Assembly (NCBI GenBank): GCA_028532985.1
Contig: JANCIK010000008.1
Span: forward strand, 2,728,001 to 2,792,000
From: Stropharia rugosoannulata
Lineage: Eukaryota > Basidiomycota > Agaricomycetes > Agaricales > Strophariaceae
Reading direction: 5' to 3'
Length of the DNA: 64,000 bases
Part shown: in pieces, positions 47,651-58,800 of the stretch
Layout of the letters: each line of letters begins with the position of its first letter
Position numbering within the stretch: position 1 is the first letter of the stretch
Notes under the pieces: model-generated
What the model saw: the letters and a program-made list of their open reading frames with translations, nothing else
Told to the model about the DNA's origin: nothing
The model's database searches: none
Made by a program: the position numbers and the translations under genes

Positions 47651-48701
47651 ATGGTTCTCCCCCGGAACAAACGGTCTTCTGCTCAGAACAATCGTCAGCG
47701 ATCGCTAACGGTGAGCGCGGCGGCAGCGGCGGCCTTAGTGATGCCTACTACGCAGGAGAGCGATGCGGCGCGCACGCTTGGTCACAGGCGCGGCGCTAGT
47801 ATGTCGAGCGCACAGGTTCAGGGACAAGTAATATCGGGCCCATCGTCGCCCCGCGGCGAACCGCTCCCAGCGTATGTCGCGCGCTATCCACGCAGGCTTA
47901 CGCGACCGTCGTTCCCGGATATAGATGACGACGATGTACGCGCAGAGTTCCCCGAGTTTGGCGACGAGATGCCGCTCATTTGGCTCAGGCAGGTTATGAT
48001 GCCTGAGGTTGCAGTCATGTAAGTATTGTGGCTTCGTTCGAACACGCCTCGTATACTAACATCTAAATTTTTATAGGATGCTTGACGGTATTTCGGGCTG
48101 CGACATCGAATTCCCTTCTTCTGCTCTGCGTGTCCCGCTCCGTGCACCGCTTCCTTTGCACATGCTTATCACCTTCCCAGTTACGACACCTGACGAAGGA
48201 GCGTGCCCAACGCACATCCTTGCCGTGCCACCCCCACCGCCACCCAGTTCGTACCCAACAGGCGTTGTGTCACTACCGCCAGCTGGGCGCTATACTCTCT
48301 TCCCCATCCACAGCGCCTGGATCCGCGTCCACTGCTCGCTATCGCCCGTTTTTCCTCCCAGCGCGACGGCCTCTGGGCCCGGCGACTTCACCCGCAGCGC
48401 CGTGCTGCCCGTCGTCGAGTACCCTTTGCCCTCCCCTGCGACCTTCCACGCTCTGCGAACGTATATATACAACAAGGATGAACAGGAGCTATATGACTTC
48501 CTCGTGCCACCGCAGCGTTCGCGTTGGGCGACTACGTTCGCGGCTGCGGATCGCCAGGCGGGTATTATCCATGGCCTATATCGTAACGCGGCTTTTATGG
48601 GGCTTGTGGATTTGGGCGTATGGAGTGTTATTGAAAATGCATGGGCAACTGTGTACCCTCTGCGCCAGGAGTTGCTTGCTCAGGCTAAAGTCTCCGGATA
48701 G
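47651..48701 (+). CDS. Probable Clp1-like basidiomycete protein
   Basis: Two exons (47651-48018, 48077-48701) give about 330 aa. The N-terminus is low-complexity and basic, with an Ala run. The conserved part begins LPAYVARYPRRLTRPSFPDI and continues through an acidic FGDEMPLIWLRQ. The C-terminal half has a Pro run, VEYPLPSPATFHALRTYIYN and a helical end (ENAWATVYPLRQELLAQA). The LRTYIY region and overall layout recall Clp1 proteins, needed for clamp-cell and dikaryon development in Coprinopsis and Ustilago. The match is from memory of the family pattern and is moderate. No enzymatic motif or signal peptide. Confidence 0.6.
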
Positions 48702-49276
48702 ATATTACTGTGTGAAAGTTTAGAAAACACCTCTTTATAGACTTTGTAGACACAACTATTGTGGTACCATGTAGTTATTTCTTGTCTTTCCTTATGTACT
48801 GTACACATACGTTGAGTACATGAGTACTTACACCTCCATTTCGTCGATCATTGAATCACATTTCGGCAGACAATCTTGCCTTACAGCAAGCTGCCCAGTG
48901 AGTACATTACATAGATGCATACTGAATATTAACTGTCTTCAGTAAGTCTTCAAGACAACACCGTAAAACTATTCCTCCATCACACCGTACTTAGGTCACT
49001 TCAGCGAGAAGACAGATAGTGTTATTACAATCAGCCCAGACACGTGAAATAAATATGCTACGCCAGTCAAGAACTGAGCTTACGGGAGCGAGCAAGACAG
49101 ACAACGAGTGGGGGAAACAAGGTAAAGGGCTATGAATGAATATGAGTAGCATATGTAAGGGATATGGTATCGATCAAAAAGACTGAGCGCAAACACGAGT
49201 TTGCTCAAGACATACGGAACGGTGAAGAATCATAAATCGCAAACGGAGGAGTGTACAACAATGCGATGTCGAGTAA
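48702..49276. other. Convergent intergenic region
   Basis: Lies between the 3' ends of the Clp1-like gene and the Yra1 gene; only untranslated sequence expected. No gene seen. Confidence 0.6.
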
Positions 49277-50843
49277 TTAGGCAGCAGTGGTGGCAGCAGC
49301 GGGTGCGTTAGCAGCAGTGTAGTCCTGACCCAGGGATGCGTCAGTTAGTGAGAGTAAGGCAGAGCGAACTACTCACCTCCATCTCGGCGTCAAGATCAGC
49401 AGCAGTCTTGGGCGTCCGTTCGTTCTTGCGAGCACCACCGCGCCCTCGTCCAACGCGACGACCACGCGTAGCACTGGACCTACAAAACACGTTTAATTTA
49501 ATACTTCGGCAAGGCTGAAAACGACCATAAGCCAACCTGGTATTTGCAGGCTTGTCACCAGTAGCAGCGGGTGCGGGAGCAACCCTCGATGAAAGCGGAA
49601 GAGGCTTCGAAGGGTCGACGACGATTTCGATTTTCATTGGGCGTTCTAGATGAATAACGAAGGGTTGGGAAGTAGAAGGTGGGGAGGAAGAGGTCATGTC
49701 AGTTTAGTGTTTCATTATTGAGGCAACACCATGCAAAGGGAATAACATGAAAGGGACCTCAAACCATCTTGACCACCGTGAACCGTTTACCCGTGTCTCT
49801 GTCGCCTCGGGATTTTAAAGCCCTTTGGGATATTGTTGATTTTCAACTTGCGCCACTTCAGTCAGATTCCCTTACGGACCAGAAATAAGTACGGAGAGGA
49901 AGCTATCGCTTCGTCGAAATTTCGGCAATAGCAACATGCCTGACCTTCTCTGCACATATCCCTATCCATAATTGAAGTAGTCCATGACTTGCGTGTATCT
50001 CGCCGTGTCTGCCATCATAGATGAACAGACGATTACGGCGTGCCTCGTATCCGGCTCATCCATCAGGGTGATCAGTCCTGATATATGCGGAGAGCATGCC
50101 TCAGATGGGCAAGATATCAAAGGGATACGAAGAGCACAAGACAATGCACCAGCCACACGTGGCAGCGATGCATGTATCTGAGGATTACAAACGCTTGACG
50201 CCAAGGGTGTGCAACGGGTGGACAAGACAGAGACAGCAAGCCAACGGTTCCGCTGCAAGAGGAAGAAGTTACGGAGCGAGGAACCCTCGTTTTAGGGCAA
50301 GAACAGGCGAGATATTCGAAAGGTGAGAGGAGAGGCGGTACTAACTGCCATCGATAAGTCGGTTGTTGTACTGCTGGAAAGCTTTGGCGCCGTCGCCTTT
50401 CTTCTGGAATGTGATGGTGGCGATTCCCTTGGAGCGGCCAGCGGAGTCGTATGCCAGGGTGATGTCACGCAGGGGGCCGATGGTCGTTGTAAAGAGGTCC
50501 TATAAGAAATAAATTAGATATATGCGCTGCAAATAGCTAAGTGGCCAAACAAACCTTGATTTGGGCTTCATTCACGTCTCCTGGGAGATTTGACACGATG
50601 ATTTTTTCCGACCCTTGAGCAACAGTTTTGGGCGCGTCAGCGACAGCCGAGGCGCGGGCCTTCTGAGCGGGTGTTGGAACGGCCTTTCCGAGGACTTGCG
50701 TGCGGGCAGCAGCAGCACCGCGACGGGACGACCCACGGCGTTGAGTCTTGGGCCTGGAAGAGATTATCTGGGGAAATTTTCTGTTAGACTACGAGTGTAC
50801 GTGGCGCAGACAAAAGACACACTTCGTCGAGAGACTTGTCCAT
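49277..50843 (-). CDS. YRA1: mRNA export adaptor, Yra1/ALYREF (THO complex subunit 4)
   Basis: Nuclear RNA-binding adaptor that links TREX to the mRNA export receptor. Exons 50843-50823, 50767-50555, 50499-50346, 49645-49537, 49479-49377 and 49324-49277 give about 215 aa. The N-terminus MDKSLDEIISSRPK is the REF N-box, followed by Arg/Ala-rich sequence. The RRM begins KIIVSNLPGDVNEAQI; RNP1 is GRSKGIATITF; the domain ends around KRPMKIEIVVDP. An RGG-type stretch (RGRRVGRGRGGARK) and a C-terminal acidic/Ala tail follow. The RRM is interrupted after RLIDG by a 700-nt intron (49646-50345), over ten times the size of other introns in the window; yeast YRA1 is known for a long regulatory intron. 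Confidence 0.92.
49646..50345 (-). other. 700-nt intron of the Yra1 gene
   Basis: Donor GTTAGT at 50345 and acceptor CATCTAG ending at 49646. Splicing restores GGC AAA CGC CCA (G-K-R-P), continuing the RRM. No separate gene inside is supported; a 98-codon open frame (49962-50258) has no motif. Confidence 0.85.
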
Positions 50844-51044
50844 TACGATTGATAGCTAAGAGTACAGGTGAGGGGACGCGTTTGTGGAGGGGACGGAGTT
50901 GCTGTGGCGGAGGCAGTGATGGGGGGAGGAAGAAAGAGTTGCTTTCCGCGTCGCCCCTTATGAGTCTGTCGGAGCTCGAATTCGGTCACAGCCCTTTCGG
51001 GCATCAACAATCTCCTTCTCACAACCCACAAACATCTTTATCTA

Positions 51045-51919
51045 ATGTCTAGAGGTGGCGGTCGAGGCGGCGGACGCGGTGGCTGGGGCGGTGGTCGAGG
51101 CGGAGGTGCTTTCGGGAGCTCCCTGCCTCCCATGGGGTTGTCCTTCGCAGACCTTCAAAATCTGTCGCGCGAGGCGACTGCTCTGTATCCTGTGTGTGTT
51201 CGGCACTGTTATGCTTAACAGAAATTTATTTGACCAAAAACGAATGCACAGTCTATGCGCATTCCGGTATACACCGAGCCCTCTCCCGATGAGAAGCGCA
51301 TAGCTGAGCTTCAATTAGCGTACGCTGCGCGGCTGCGCAAGTCCCAGTATTATCTCGTCGAGAAAACAAAGACGACAGGCGAGCGAACACTGCATATAGT
51401 CACTGTATGTGCCAGCTGAAGGAAAATAACTAGAGCTGGAACGTTACTCGGACAAATACCGACCATCCGCCATGTCCCAACCTACACTAAAGCGAAAGGA
51501 TTTGAACGCGGAATTCTTCCCCACCGAAGTTTTCGAAGATTACTTCAATCCCAAGAGGAAGAAAAAACCTGCCCCTGTACAGAGCACCTCAGGCAAGGTC
51601 AAGATGAATATTGACGAATTAGCCGAGGATGCAGAAGATGAAGTACGTGCTTCTTCTATGAAGCGCAGCGTCTGCTAACCTTCATGCACAGGGAAAATCC
51701 TCGGAAGAACGTTCTGATGCAGGGTCCCAGGCCGCTGACTCAGATTATGACGTGGATGAGGAATACGACAATGATTATGCTGAAAACTACTTTGACAATG
51801 GCGAAGGAGATGATAACGATGATTTGGGAGGTGGTGCTGGTGGTGACGATGGAGGAGGTATGTTTCTAACTATCTGTCCTACTCTTCCTAACGGGTTAAC
51901 TTCCGCAGACTACGAATAA
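51045..51919 (+). CDS. RPC31: RNA polymerase III subunit Rpc31 (RPC7)
   Basis: Subunit of the Pol III initiation subcomplex, acting in tRNA and 5S transcription. Exon 1 (51045-51191) has a Gly/Arg-rich start then LPPMGLSFADLQNLSREATA, the family signature. Exon 2 from 51252 has EPSPDEKRIAELQLAYAARL. The next exon starts near 51435 with LERYSDKYRPS and holds KRKDLNAEFFPTEVFEDYFN and a basic PKRKKKPAP, ending at 51642. Exon 51692-51857 is strongly acidic (YDVDEEYDNDYAENYFDNG), the typical C-terminus. A final exon adds DYE and the stop at 51919. The intron near 51404-51434 appears only about 31 nt long, so that boundary needs checking. Head-to-head with Yra1 over about 200 nt. Confidence 0.87.
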
Positions 51920-52361
51920 AAGTATATAATAAATTATTGCCTTTCTACCTTGCATTCTGTACTATATCGTTAATTGTTACTTGCTGGATATTTATATGTT
52001 TAGTACGTTGGACTTAATCTTATCAGTGTAATCACTGTAAAGAAAAACCCCCTAAATGGGACTTGATCTAGTGAGTGACCATATGGGCATGCATGGCCGA
52101 GGAGGGTGATATTCAGAAAGCAACAAATACAGAAATTCGAAACCTAGAACAGGGAGTATATAAAAATGACGGCTATTTGGAGTCTCGGGGCGACGAAACG
52201 AAGAAAAAGATTATAAGTAATCGAAATTTTACACAGCTAATAATACTTTGGTAAGGCAATGAGGGCACACGACCAATGTCCAAGTCCAGAGGCGTAGGCC
52301 AGAAAAACAACATCGCGCTTGATCTTGATCAACGTTAACAAGCGCGCATGAAAATATCAAT
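51920..52361. other. Convergent intergenic region
   Basis: Between the 3' ends of Rpc31 and the SWI3/RSC8 gene; nothing else seen. Confidence 0.6.
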
Positions 52362-54570
52362 CTAGCTGAGGTTGAGAGTCTGTCCATCGGCTACGGGGCC
52401 TACGTCTGCCTGGGCACTCGCGGGTTGCACCTCTTGAACCACAGTGCCCTGACCAGTCGTACCCATGTGGTGCGGGCCCGCTTGTGCGACGACGTTGACA
52501 ACACCAGGACCGACGCCGTTCCGCGCGATTTCGGCCCGTACCGAGTCGAGCATGCGTTTGAGGTTGACACGCTCGTTGACGAGTCCCATGCGTGCGCTCT
52601 CTAGTGCTCGCCTTTCTTCCTCGAGCACGTCTTCCAGCTCCTCGAACTGCGCCATTTTCAATTCAAGCTTCGTCAAAGTCAGTTTGATCAGCTGTGCCAG
52701 GGCACCCTTGATCTGCGCATCTTCGGCGTCTGCGAGTGCCTGCGCGGCGCGAGCAGACGACTTGAGCGCCAGCTCTGCAGCACGCACAACTTTTGAATGT
52801 GGGAGGGTAGTTTTTGAGTTTTGGGAGTGGGGTTGTGGTTGAGAGCCGTCTTCTGCTGCTGGTGCAGGAGCAGCTTCGGCCGATGCAGACGCAGCTGTTT
52901 GTTGTGTTTCCCTTTCGTCCTCTTTCGCATCTTCATCCATCCGATCGCTGTCTACAGGTTTAACTGTCTGAGCGCCCTCTGTCCCCTCAGCTACTAATAC
53001 CCTACCCTCAGTCAGTTCGTGTAGCGCAGTCTTCGCGGCCTCTGCAGCAACACCAGGGCCAACAACACCCGCGAGGAATGCAACAACACTCATGACCGGA
53101 TTGTCCGCTTGCTCGAATGGAATCCGACCGAAGCGGAGCGCGCCCATCGCACCCTCAGTGTTTAGATATGGGTCCTCAATCGGTAGCTCGAGGAATTTGC
53201 GGATGCATTGCTGCGCAGAGCGTGTCCCAACGTGCTCCTCGATCTTGCTCCAGTCATCATCGTACATCTCTACGCCCTCTAAAAGGAGGAGCACTTCCTG
53301 GTCTTGCCAGTCATCCGTGCCTCCTGAGCCCGGAACCCCACTTTGCGCTGCGGTGAGCTTGACGAAGTCACCGGAGTACATGGTGGATGGGAAGCGCCCG
53401 TCAAGATAACATGGCGCGCAGATCTCAAGTTTCTTGTCCTTGAGAGAGTGGTATCGTACCACAGAACAATCCGCGCCACATGTATCACAGGTATGGGCAA
53501 CCGCGGTCGAGGGAAGTCCTGTCCCATTTGCCTTAACGGGAGCAGAGGCGCCATTTGCCAGCGTGCTCGCCTCCGTAGCAGTAAGAGGTCGCGAGGACTT
53601 CGCTGTGGTTTGGTATATAGAGTTGCGTAGTTCTAGAGAGGCAGGAGCGGCAGGGGCCGTGGAAGGTTTAGCGCCGTTCACCCCTGGGGTGCCCCCGGTG
53701 ACAGCGTTCGGTCTTCGTCCCGGATGCATGGATTGAAGACCGCGGGGAGTGTCTAAAATGACGCGGAAATGGCCTGTAAAAGGTGGTGCAAGTGCTGCAG
53801 GCCGTTGTTCAGGGTCAATCTGGAAGAAGGCCACATAAGCAAGGGAAAATGCAGTGAAGGAAATGGGTGGGAAGCACCTGGTAGTTAATCAATCCCCACT
53901 GCTCTAGAAAAGCATGTACCCGCATAATGGCACACACATCACCCGCCAAATTTCGTCTGCATGCGGTAACAGTGAGATATTCTGTAGGCCGCAGGCGGTA
54001 CGTGTTGACCATGAAGTCCCGGTAGTCTTTGTAAATGGACGGTGTTTTACTCCGATTTCGTGAGTTGAAGAATTCAGGCAATGCTCTCCGCTCGACTGGA
54101 TGAATTTTGGACATGTCAAACCACGCAGAGTACGACGGAACAATGACCTCGTGCGTTTGCGCGGCAAGGTATTTTCGCGCCTGCTCTTCCAGCCGTTGGC
54201 GCGTGGCCTCTATCTGGGCGGGATCTTCGTCGTCGTTGTCTTCTCCAGAGTCATCACCATCGTCTCCGCCGTCCGCCATCGACACGTCCGCGTCTCCTTG
54301 CCCTCCTGCGCCCTCCTCGTCGTCCCCATCGTCCTTCAGCACGCGAACCTTGCCCGACCCAGTTTCCGGCCCTTGAGACGACGATCCCTCAGCCGGAGGC
54401 AGGTTTCCGATATCCGTTGAGGGGAGTGGGTCGAGCTCGCTGCGTTTTCCTGGCGCGGTCTCCGGGTCAACAGGCGAAGCGCCCTGAGCTTGCTGGGGCA
54501 CAGTGAGTTTAATCCGCTTAGAGTCAACAGGGCTCGGTGCTGATGATCCTGAGCGCTTCGGAGTGTCCAT
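52362..54570 (-). CDS. SWI/SNF or RSC complex subunit, SWI3/RSC8 type
   Basis: Core subunit of an ATP-dependent nucleosome remodeller. Two exons (54570-53878, 53819-52362) give about 716 aa. The N-terminal third is acidic (residues 60-110). The SWIRM domain follows: [32 protein letters not shown] and [20 protein letters not shown], ending across the single intron at [14 protein letters not shown]-like zinc finger comes next ([25 protein letters not shown]). The SANT domain has [20 protein letters not shown] and [22 protein letters not shown]-terminal coiled coil (about residues 580-660) is rich in Glu, Leu and Arg and likely mediates dimerisation. The sequence does not decide between SWI/SNF and RSC. 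Confidence 0.93.
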
Positions 54571-55821
54571 GATGACTTTATGGACTATATCTGGTCTGTA
54601 GGATTCTTGAAGTTGCTACCAAGTCGCTACTTGTTGAAAACGAAGTCACAGCGAGCGGCTGCGAGCGGCCTCTCTAATGTTGAATGGCGCGCTTACAAAC
54701 AAACATGGATAACATTAACCAAGCAGCGTCACACAAAGGACTAAACAACTTTTCTGAAGCACAGCCGCTGAATCCATTTGGTTGTCTGCTCGAAACCTAT
54801 AAACTTGCATATCAACGTGCTTATCGCTTGACTGGTCGGGAAGGTTTATTCCCTTTGCTATTTTATGAAGTGTCCCGTCTTGGTCACTACTACTGTTTTT
54901 CGAATACATATCCCTTGCATATCCCTGACAAATCTTCAAGTCAACTTTAAGCATGTTGCTACATATACTCCAATGATAGACCTCGGACATAGCTCTTGCT
55001 GCCGATTGTACACGGTACAACTATCGACAGCTCGCGGTCGATAAGCCGATATCAGCGGGTGTCTGCTCATTGTTACCTGTGTGCATGCAAAAGTATCTAT
55101 GAAGAAGACTCCGGACGTAAAGTACTAATGTTTATTGACGATTCTTAGGGCTTAGAGGATTAGCGCCTACATTACGGTGTTTCAATCACCTCAACTCGAC
55201 TACTATGGTACAGAACGGCCAACAAGCCGGAGAAAGCTGAGCATGTCCCAGCCGCCGACTTTCACCGGCCCGCTGATTCGAGAAGGATGGTACCTATAAA
55301 CAAGGCTCTAAGGAAGCTCTCAAGCTATTGATTTTTGTCTGTGGGTTGCATTGATGAAAGTATTTCTGATGTCCACAGTTTGTTGGTAAACGAGCGAGTA
55401 AAAGTGGACATGGAGTCTATTTCCTCGTGATTATTGAGCCAAGTCATTGCACGAAGCTGCGTACTGACTTGACTGATCATGACGCAAGCAGAGGGCATCA
55501 TGTTGACCAATGGAAACATGCACTAGCAAACAAACATTCCTTCCAAATCCCTTCCTTTCTATTTCAGCATATACAACGAGACCTTGAACTAAAACTTCGC
55601 TTGAGTAACCGTTATCGAACAAGTTATAAATAAGTAGATTAGTCAGCTGTTCAAAGTCTCGGGTGCGCGGCTCTGGACGTATTGCGCATGGGCGCATTTG
55701 TCGGCTTGTCCTTCTGACTTTCTGACTCCCGTTCTCTCTTTCAGTTTCGGCTCCGTATTTTTGGTCCCAATTTTCTGAGTATAGGACTTGAAAAGAGTGA
55801 GGCTTGGACCTCTGCTTCGTC
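54571..55821. other. Divergent intergenic region
   Basis: Should contain the promoters of the SWI3/RSC8 and ABC transporter genes. No gene supported. Confidence 0.5.
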
Positions 55822-58800
55822 ATGCCTCTGTTTCAACTTCCTATTGCTGTTGTGCTTGCCTCAAGCACGTTAGGCAGCGCCGTTGTCATTCTGTTTACGC
55901 ATGGGGGAGAGGGAAAGGTTCAGCTGCCAGTTCAAGAAGGCGAAGAATCATTTCCCTATGACCCATTTGACGTGCTAAAGCCTGAAGACGTAATCGACGG
56001 ACATCCAGTCGAGGAGGAGAAGTTTTGGAGTCAGGTGCGCATACAATAAACGCTTTTTTGTTTCACAGATGCGCTGACCAGAAGACTAGATGCGATGGCG
56101 GAAAGCGTCCATGACTCTGTTATTGACTCTGGCGCTAATCCTAACGACAACCGCGCTTGGATGGACACTTGCGACTCACGACAAAGAAGACACAACTATC
56201 TTTTCCTTGCACTTAATCTATGCGCTTTATTTGTTCATTATCTCTGTGCGGTCCATCGCACAAAATGAAACAGACAGTCACTCTGAATCTATTATACATC
56301 TGACGGTGCTTTCGACATTGGCCTTCCTGCTGCTAGGTGCAACTGCTATTTTGCCGACTACGCCGGCGCCTCTACCACTCTCCATCAACGACGAATCTAC
56401 GTTAAAGGGCCTATGGTATGCGCTGACGTGTATATACACCGTTGTCACTGCCCTTGCCTACACAACACCTCTAGGCCCACCGCTACACTACCCACCTTCA
56501 GACATCTATTCTGATAAGACAGTGCAGTCTATCACCAACAAAGACGAAGACAATGTATGCGGGGTCGTCAGTGAGTGGGCGTCTATTTGTGTAATCTGAG
56601 CAGCATTCTGATGTTGTTAGGCGCGTCCCCTTGGGACACACTTCTCTTCTCATACACCACCAAAGTGGTCTGGCTGGGCAACATATCAGAGAGCCTCGAA
56701 ATAGGGGATCTGCCCATTGTTCCCACAAACATGCGCGCGACGTACAACTACTCCAAAATGAAACAGGCACTGCGCGACGTGAAGCTACGCATTTTCTCCT
56801 GGAAACCGACTCCCGGGAGTGGCTGGCTGCTGGCGTATCGTCTATTGCGTCTCAATCAGCTCGCCTTCATCGCCGAATTCTTTCTCGCCTCGGTTTCTGC
56901 CGTATTATTCTACACACCTCCGTTCTTCTTGCAAAAGTTGGTTGCCTTCCTTGAAGTCGACCCGCTGCGTGAAAACAAAGGCTGGGGATGGGTATTCGTA
57001 CTAGGCTTGTTTTCTGCCCATGCCATTTCTTTCTTGGGTGAGTTATTTAATTTTAATTGTGTCAACTACGTCATCTTATACGCAAACGTAAACGTAAATT
57101 ACAGTCACCGGGCAGTTGTGGTCTTTGGCAACAACCACAATTCAAGTCCGGCTTAGAATTCAACTCAACTCGATTTTGTATGCAAAGACTCTGGTCCGCA
57201 AGGATGTCGCGTCCAACGCGCCCTCCCCTGCAGCCGCTGCTGCCCAAAAATCTGGCAGCGATGCTGGTTCTTCGTCTGCGGTGGAACAAAAGGAGCATAA
57301 GGACGATGAAGACGACTTCTCAAGCAAGGCGCAGATAATGACGCTGATGACCACCGACGTGGACAGGGTCAGCGACTTCGCATGGCATATATTCTCACTC
57401 ATCGGTACGCGTTATCTTGATGTTTTTGCCGGCGGATACTCAGCCCTATAATAGACGCCCCAATTGAAATTGTTATCGGGACAATTTTCTTGTACAAGTT
57501 ACTTGGTAGGATTTTAGTCTCCCGAGATTCAATGTACCATATCTAAGCATCATTTAGGTGTCTCTTGCTTCTTTGGCCTTGCCGTCACCTGCTTATTTTT
57601 GCCAATGAATCATTATGCCGGGAAGGTCGTTGTCGGTGCTCAAGAAAATCTCATGAAGGCGCGCGACGAGCGTGTGTCCCTGATGAACGAGGTAAGCAGG
57701 AAGTTTTTGTGTCGCCGTCCGTGATTAACCTTTCGTTGCAGATTCTAGGTGGTATTCGTATGATCAAGGTTCTTCTTATCGGTTTCTTGAGAATTATCAG
57801 TATGCTGACCAGTACCTCCTAGTTCATGGGTTGGGAACGAAGCTTCGAAAAACGGGTCTTAACAATCCGAACTAAGGAGCTTAAGTATCAGAAACTCAAT
57901 TATACTATAGAGGTCAATTCTTTACTTCTATTTTCTAGTTCAATCATAACCTTACTCCTCCTTTTTTAGACGCTATGGAACGGTATTTGGTATCTGCTAT
58001 ATCTCATTCTTACATGCTACAGAGATTAACATAAATACTAGGAACGCATCACCTATCCTGGTCACACTTGTTTCATTCTGGCACTTTGCCGTCTACAGAA
58101 GAGAAGCACTTACTCCATCTATTGCCTTCACATCTATACTTGGTACGTGTACTGATGGAACAAGTTCCTCTTGTACTTAGCAGCCCATCGCTCATTCCCT
58201 TAGTCTTTACCGAGATGAAATTCGCCCTCAGTGCTCTTCCCGAGACATTCATCAATATGCTTCAAGTACGTTGGCTCTATCCTCCTTTCTGATTATATGA
58301 TTTAATGCTGAAGCTGCCAAACAACTTTCAAGAGCTTTGTCTCTCTGCGACGAATTGAGAAGTACATGAACAGTGCTGAGGTGAAGAGCGTTCCGCCCCT
58401 CGCCAGCCAATCCAAAACCGTCGCATTCCAATCGTGCACTGTCACCTGGCCTCAGGACAGGGGCGCAGCTTCATCTACAGCGGGTACAAGTCAAGGGCCT
58501 TCCGTCGCATCGACCCCGAGACATAAGTTCCTTCTCGTCGACCTAAACCTGAACTTCCCGCAAGGAGAACTTTCCCTGATTTGCGGAAAGCTCGGATCAG
58601 GGAAGACACTGATGCTGTTGTGTAAGAATGTTTCCTTTGTGAGGTTTGCCGTGCTCTCATGGATTACAAACCAGCACTGCTTGGTGAGGCGGACATCTTA
58701 ACAGGTCAAGTATTATGCCCGCGCTCGCCGCCGGACTCGTTAGCTTCTTTCGCAAACGTTATGGTCAGCCAGAAGGATTGGATTGTTGATGGTGTGTGTG

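Noticed and set aside
49962..50258. Possible small gene nested in the Yra1 intron
   Set aside because: No motif, no start context, and overlaps equally long frames on the other strand.
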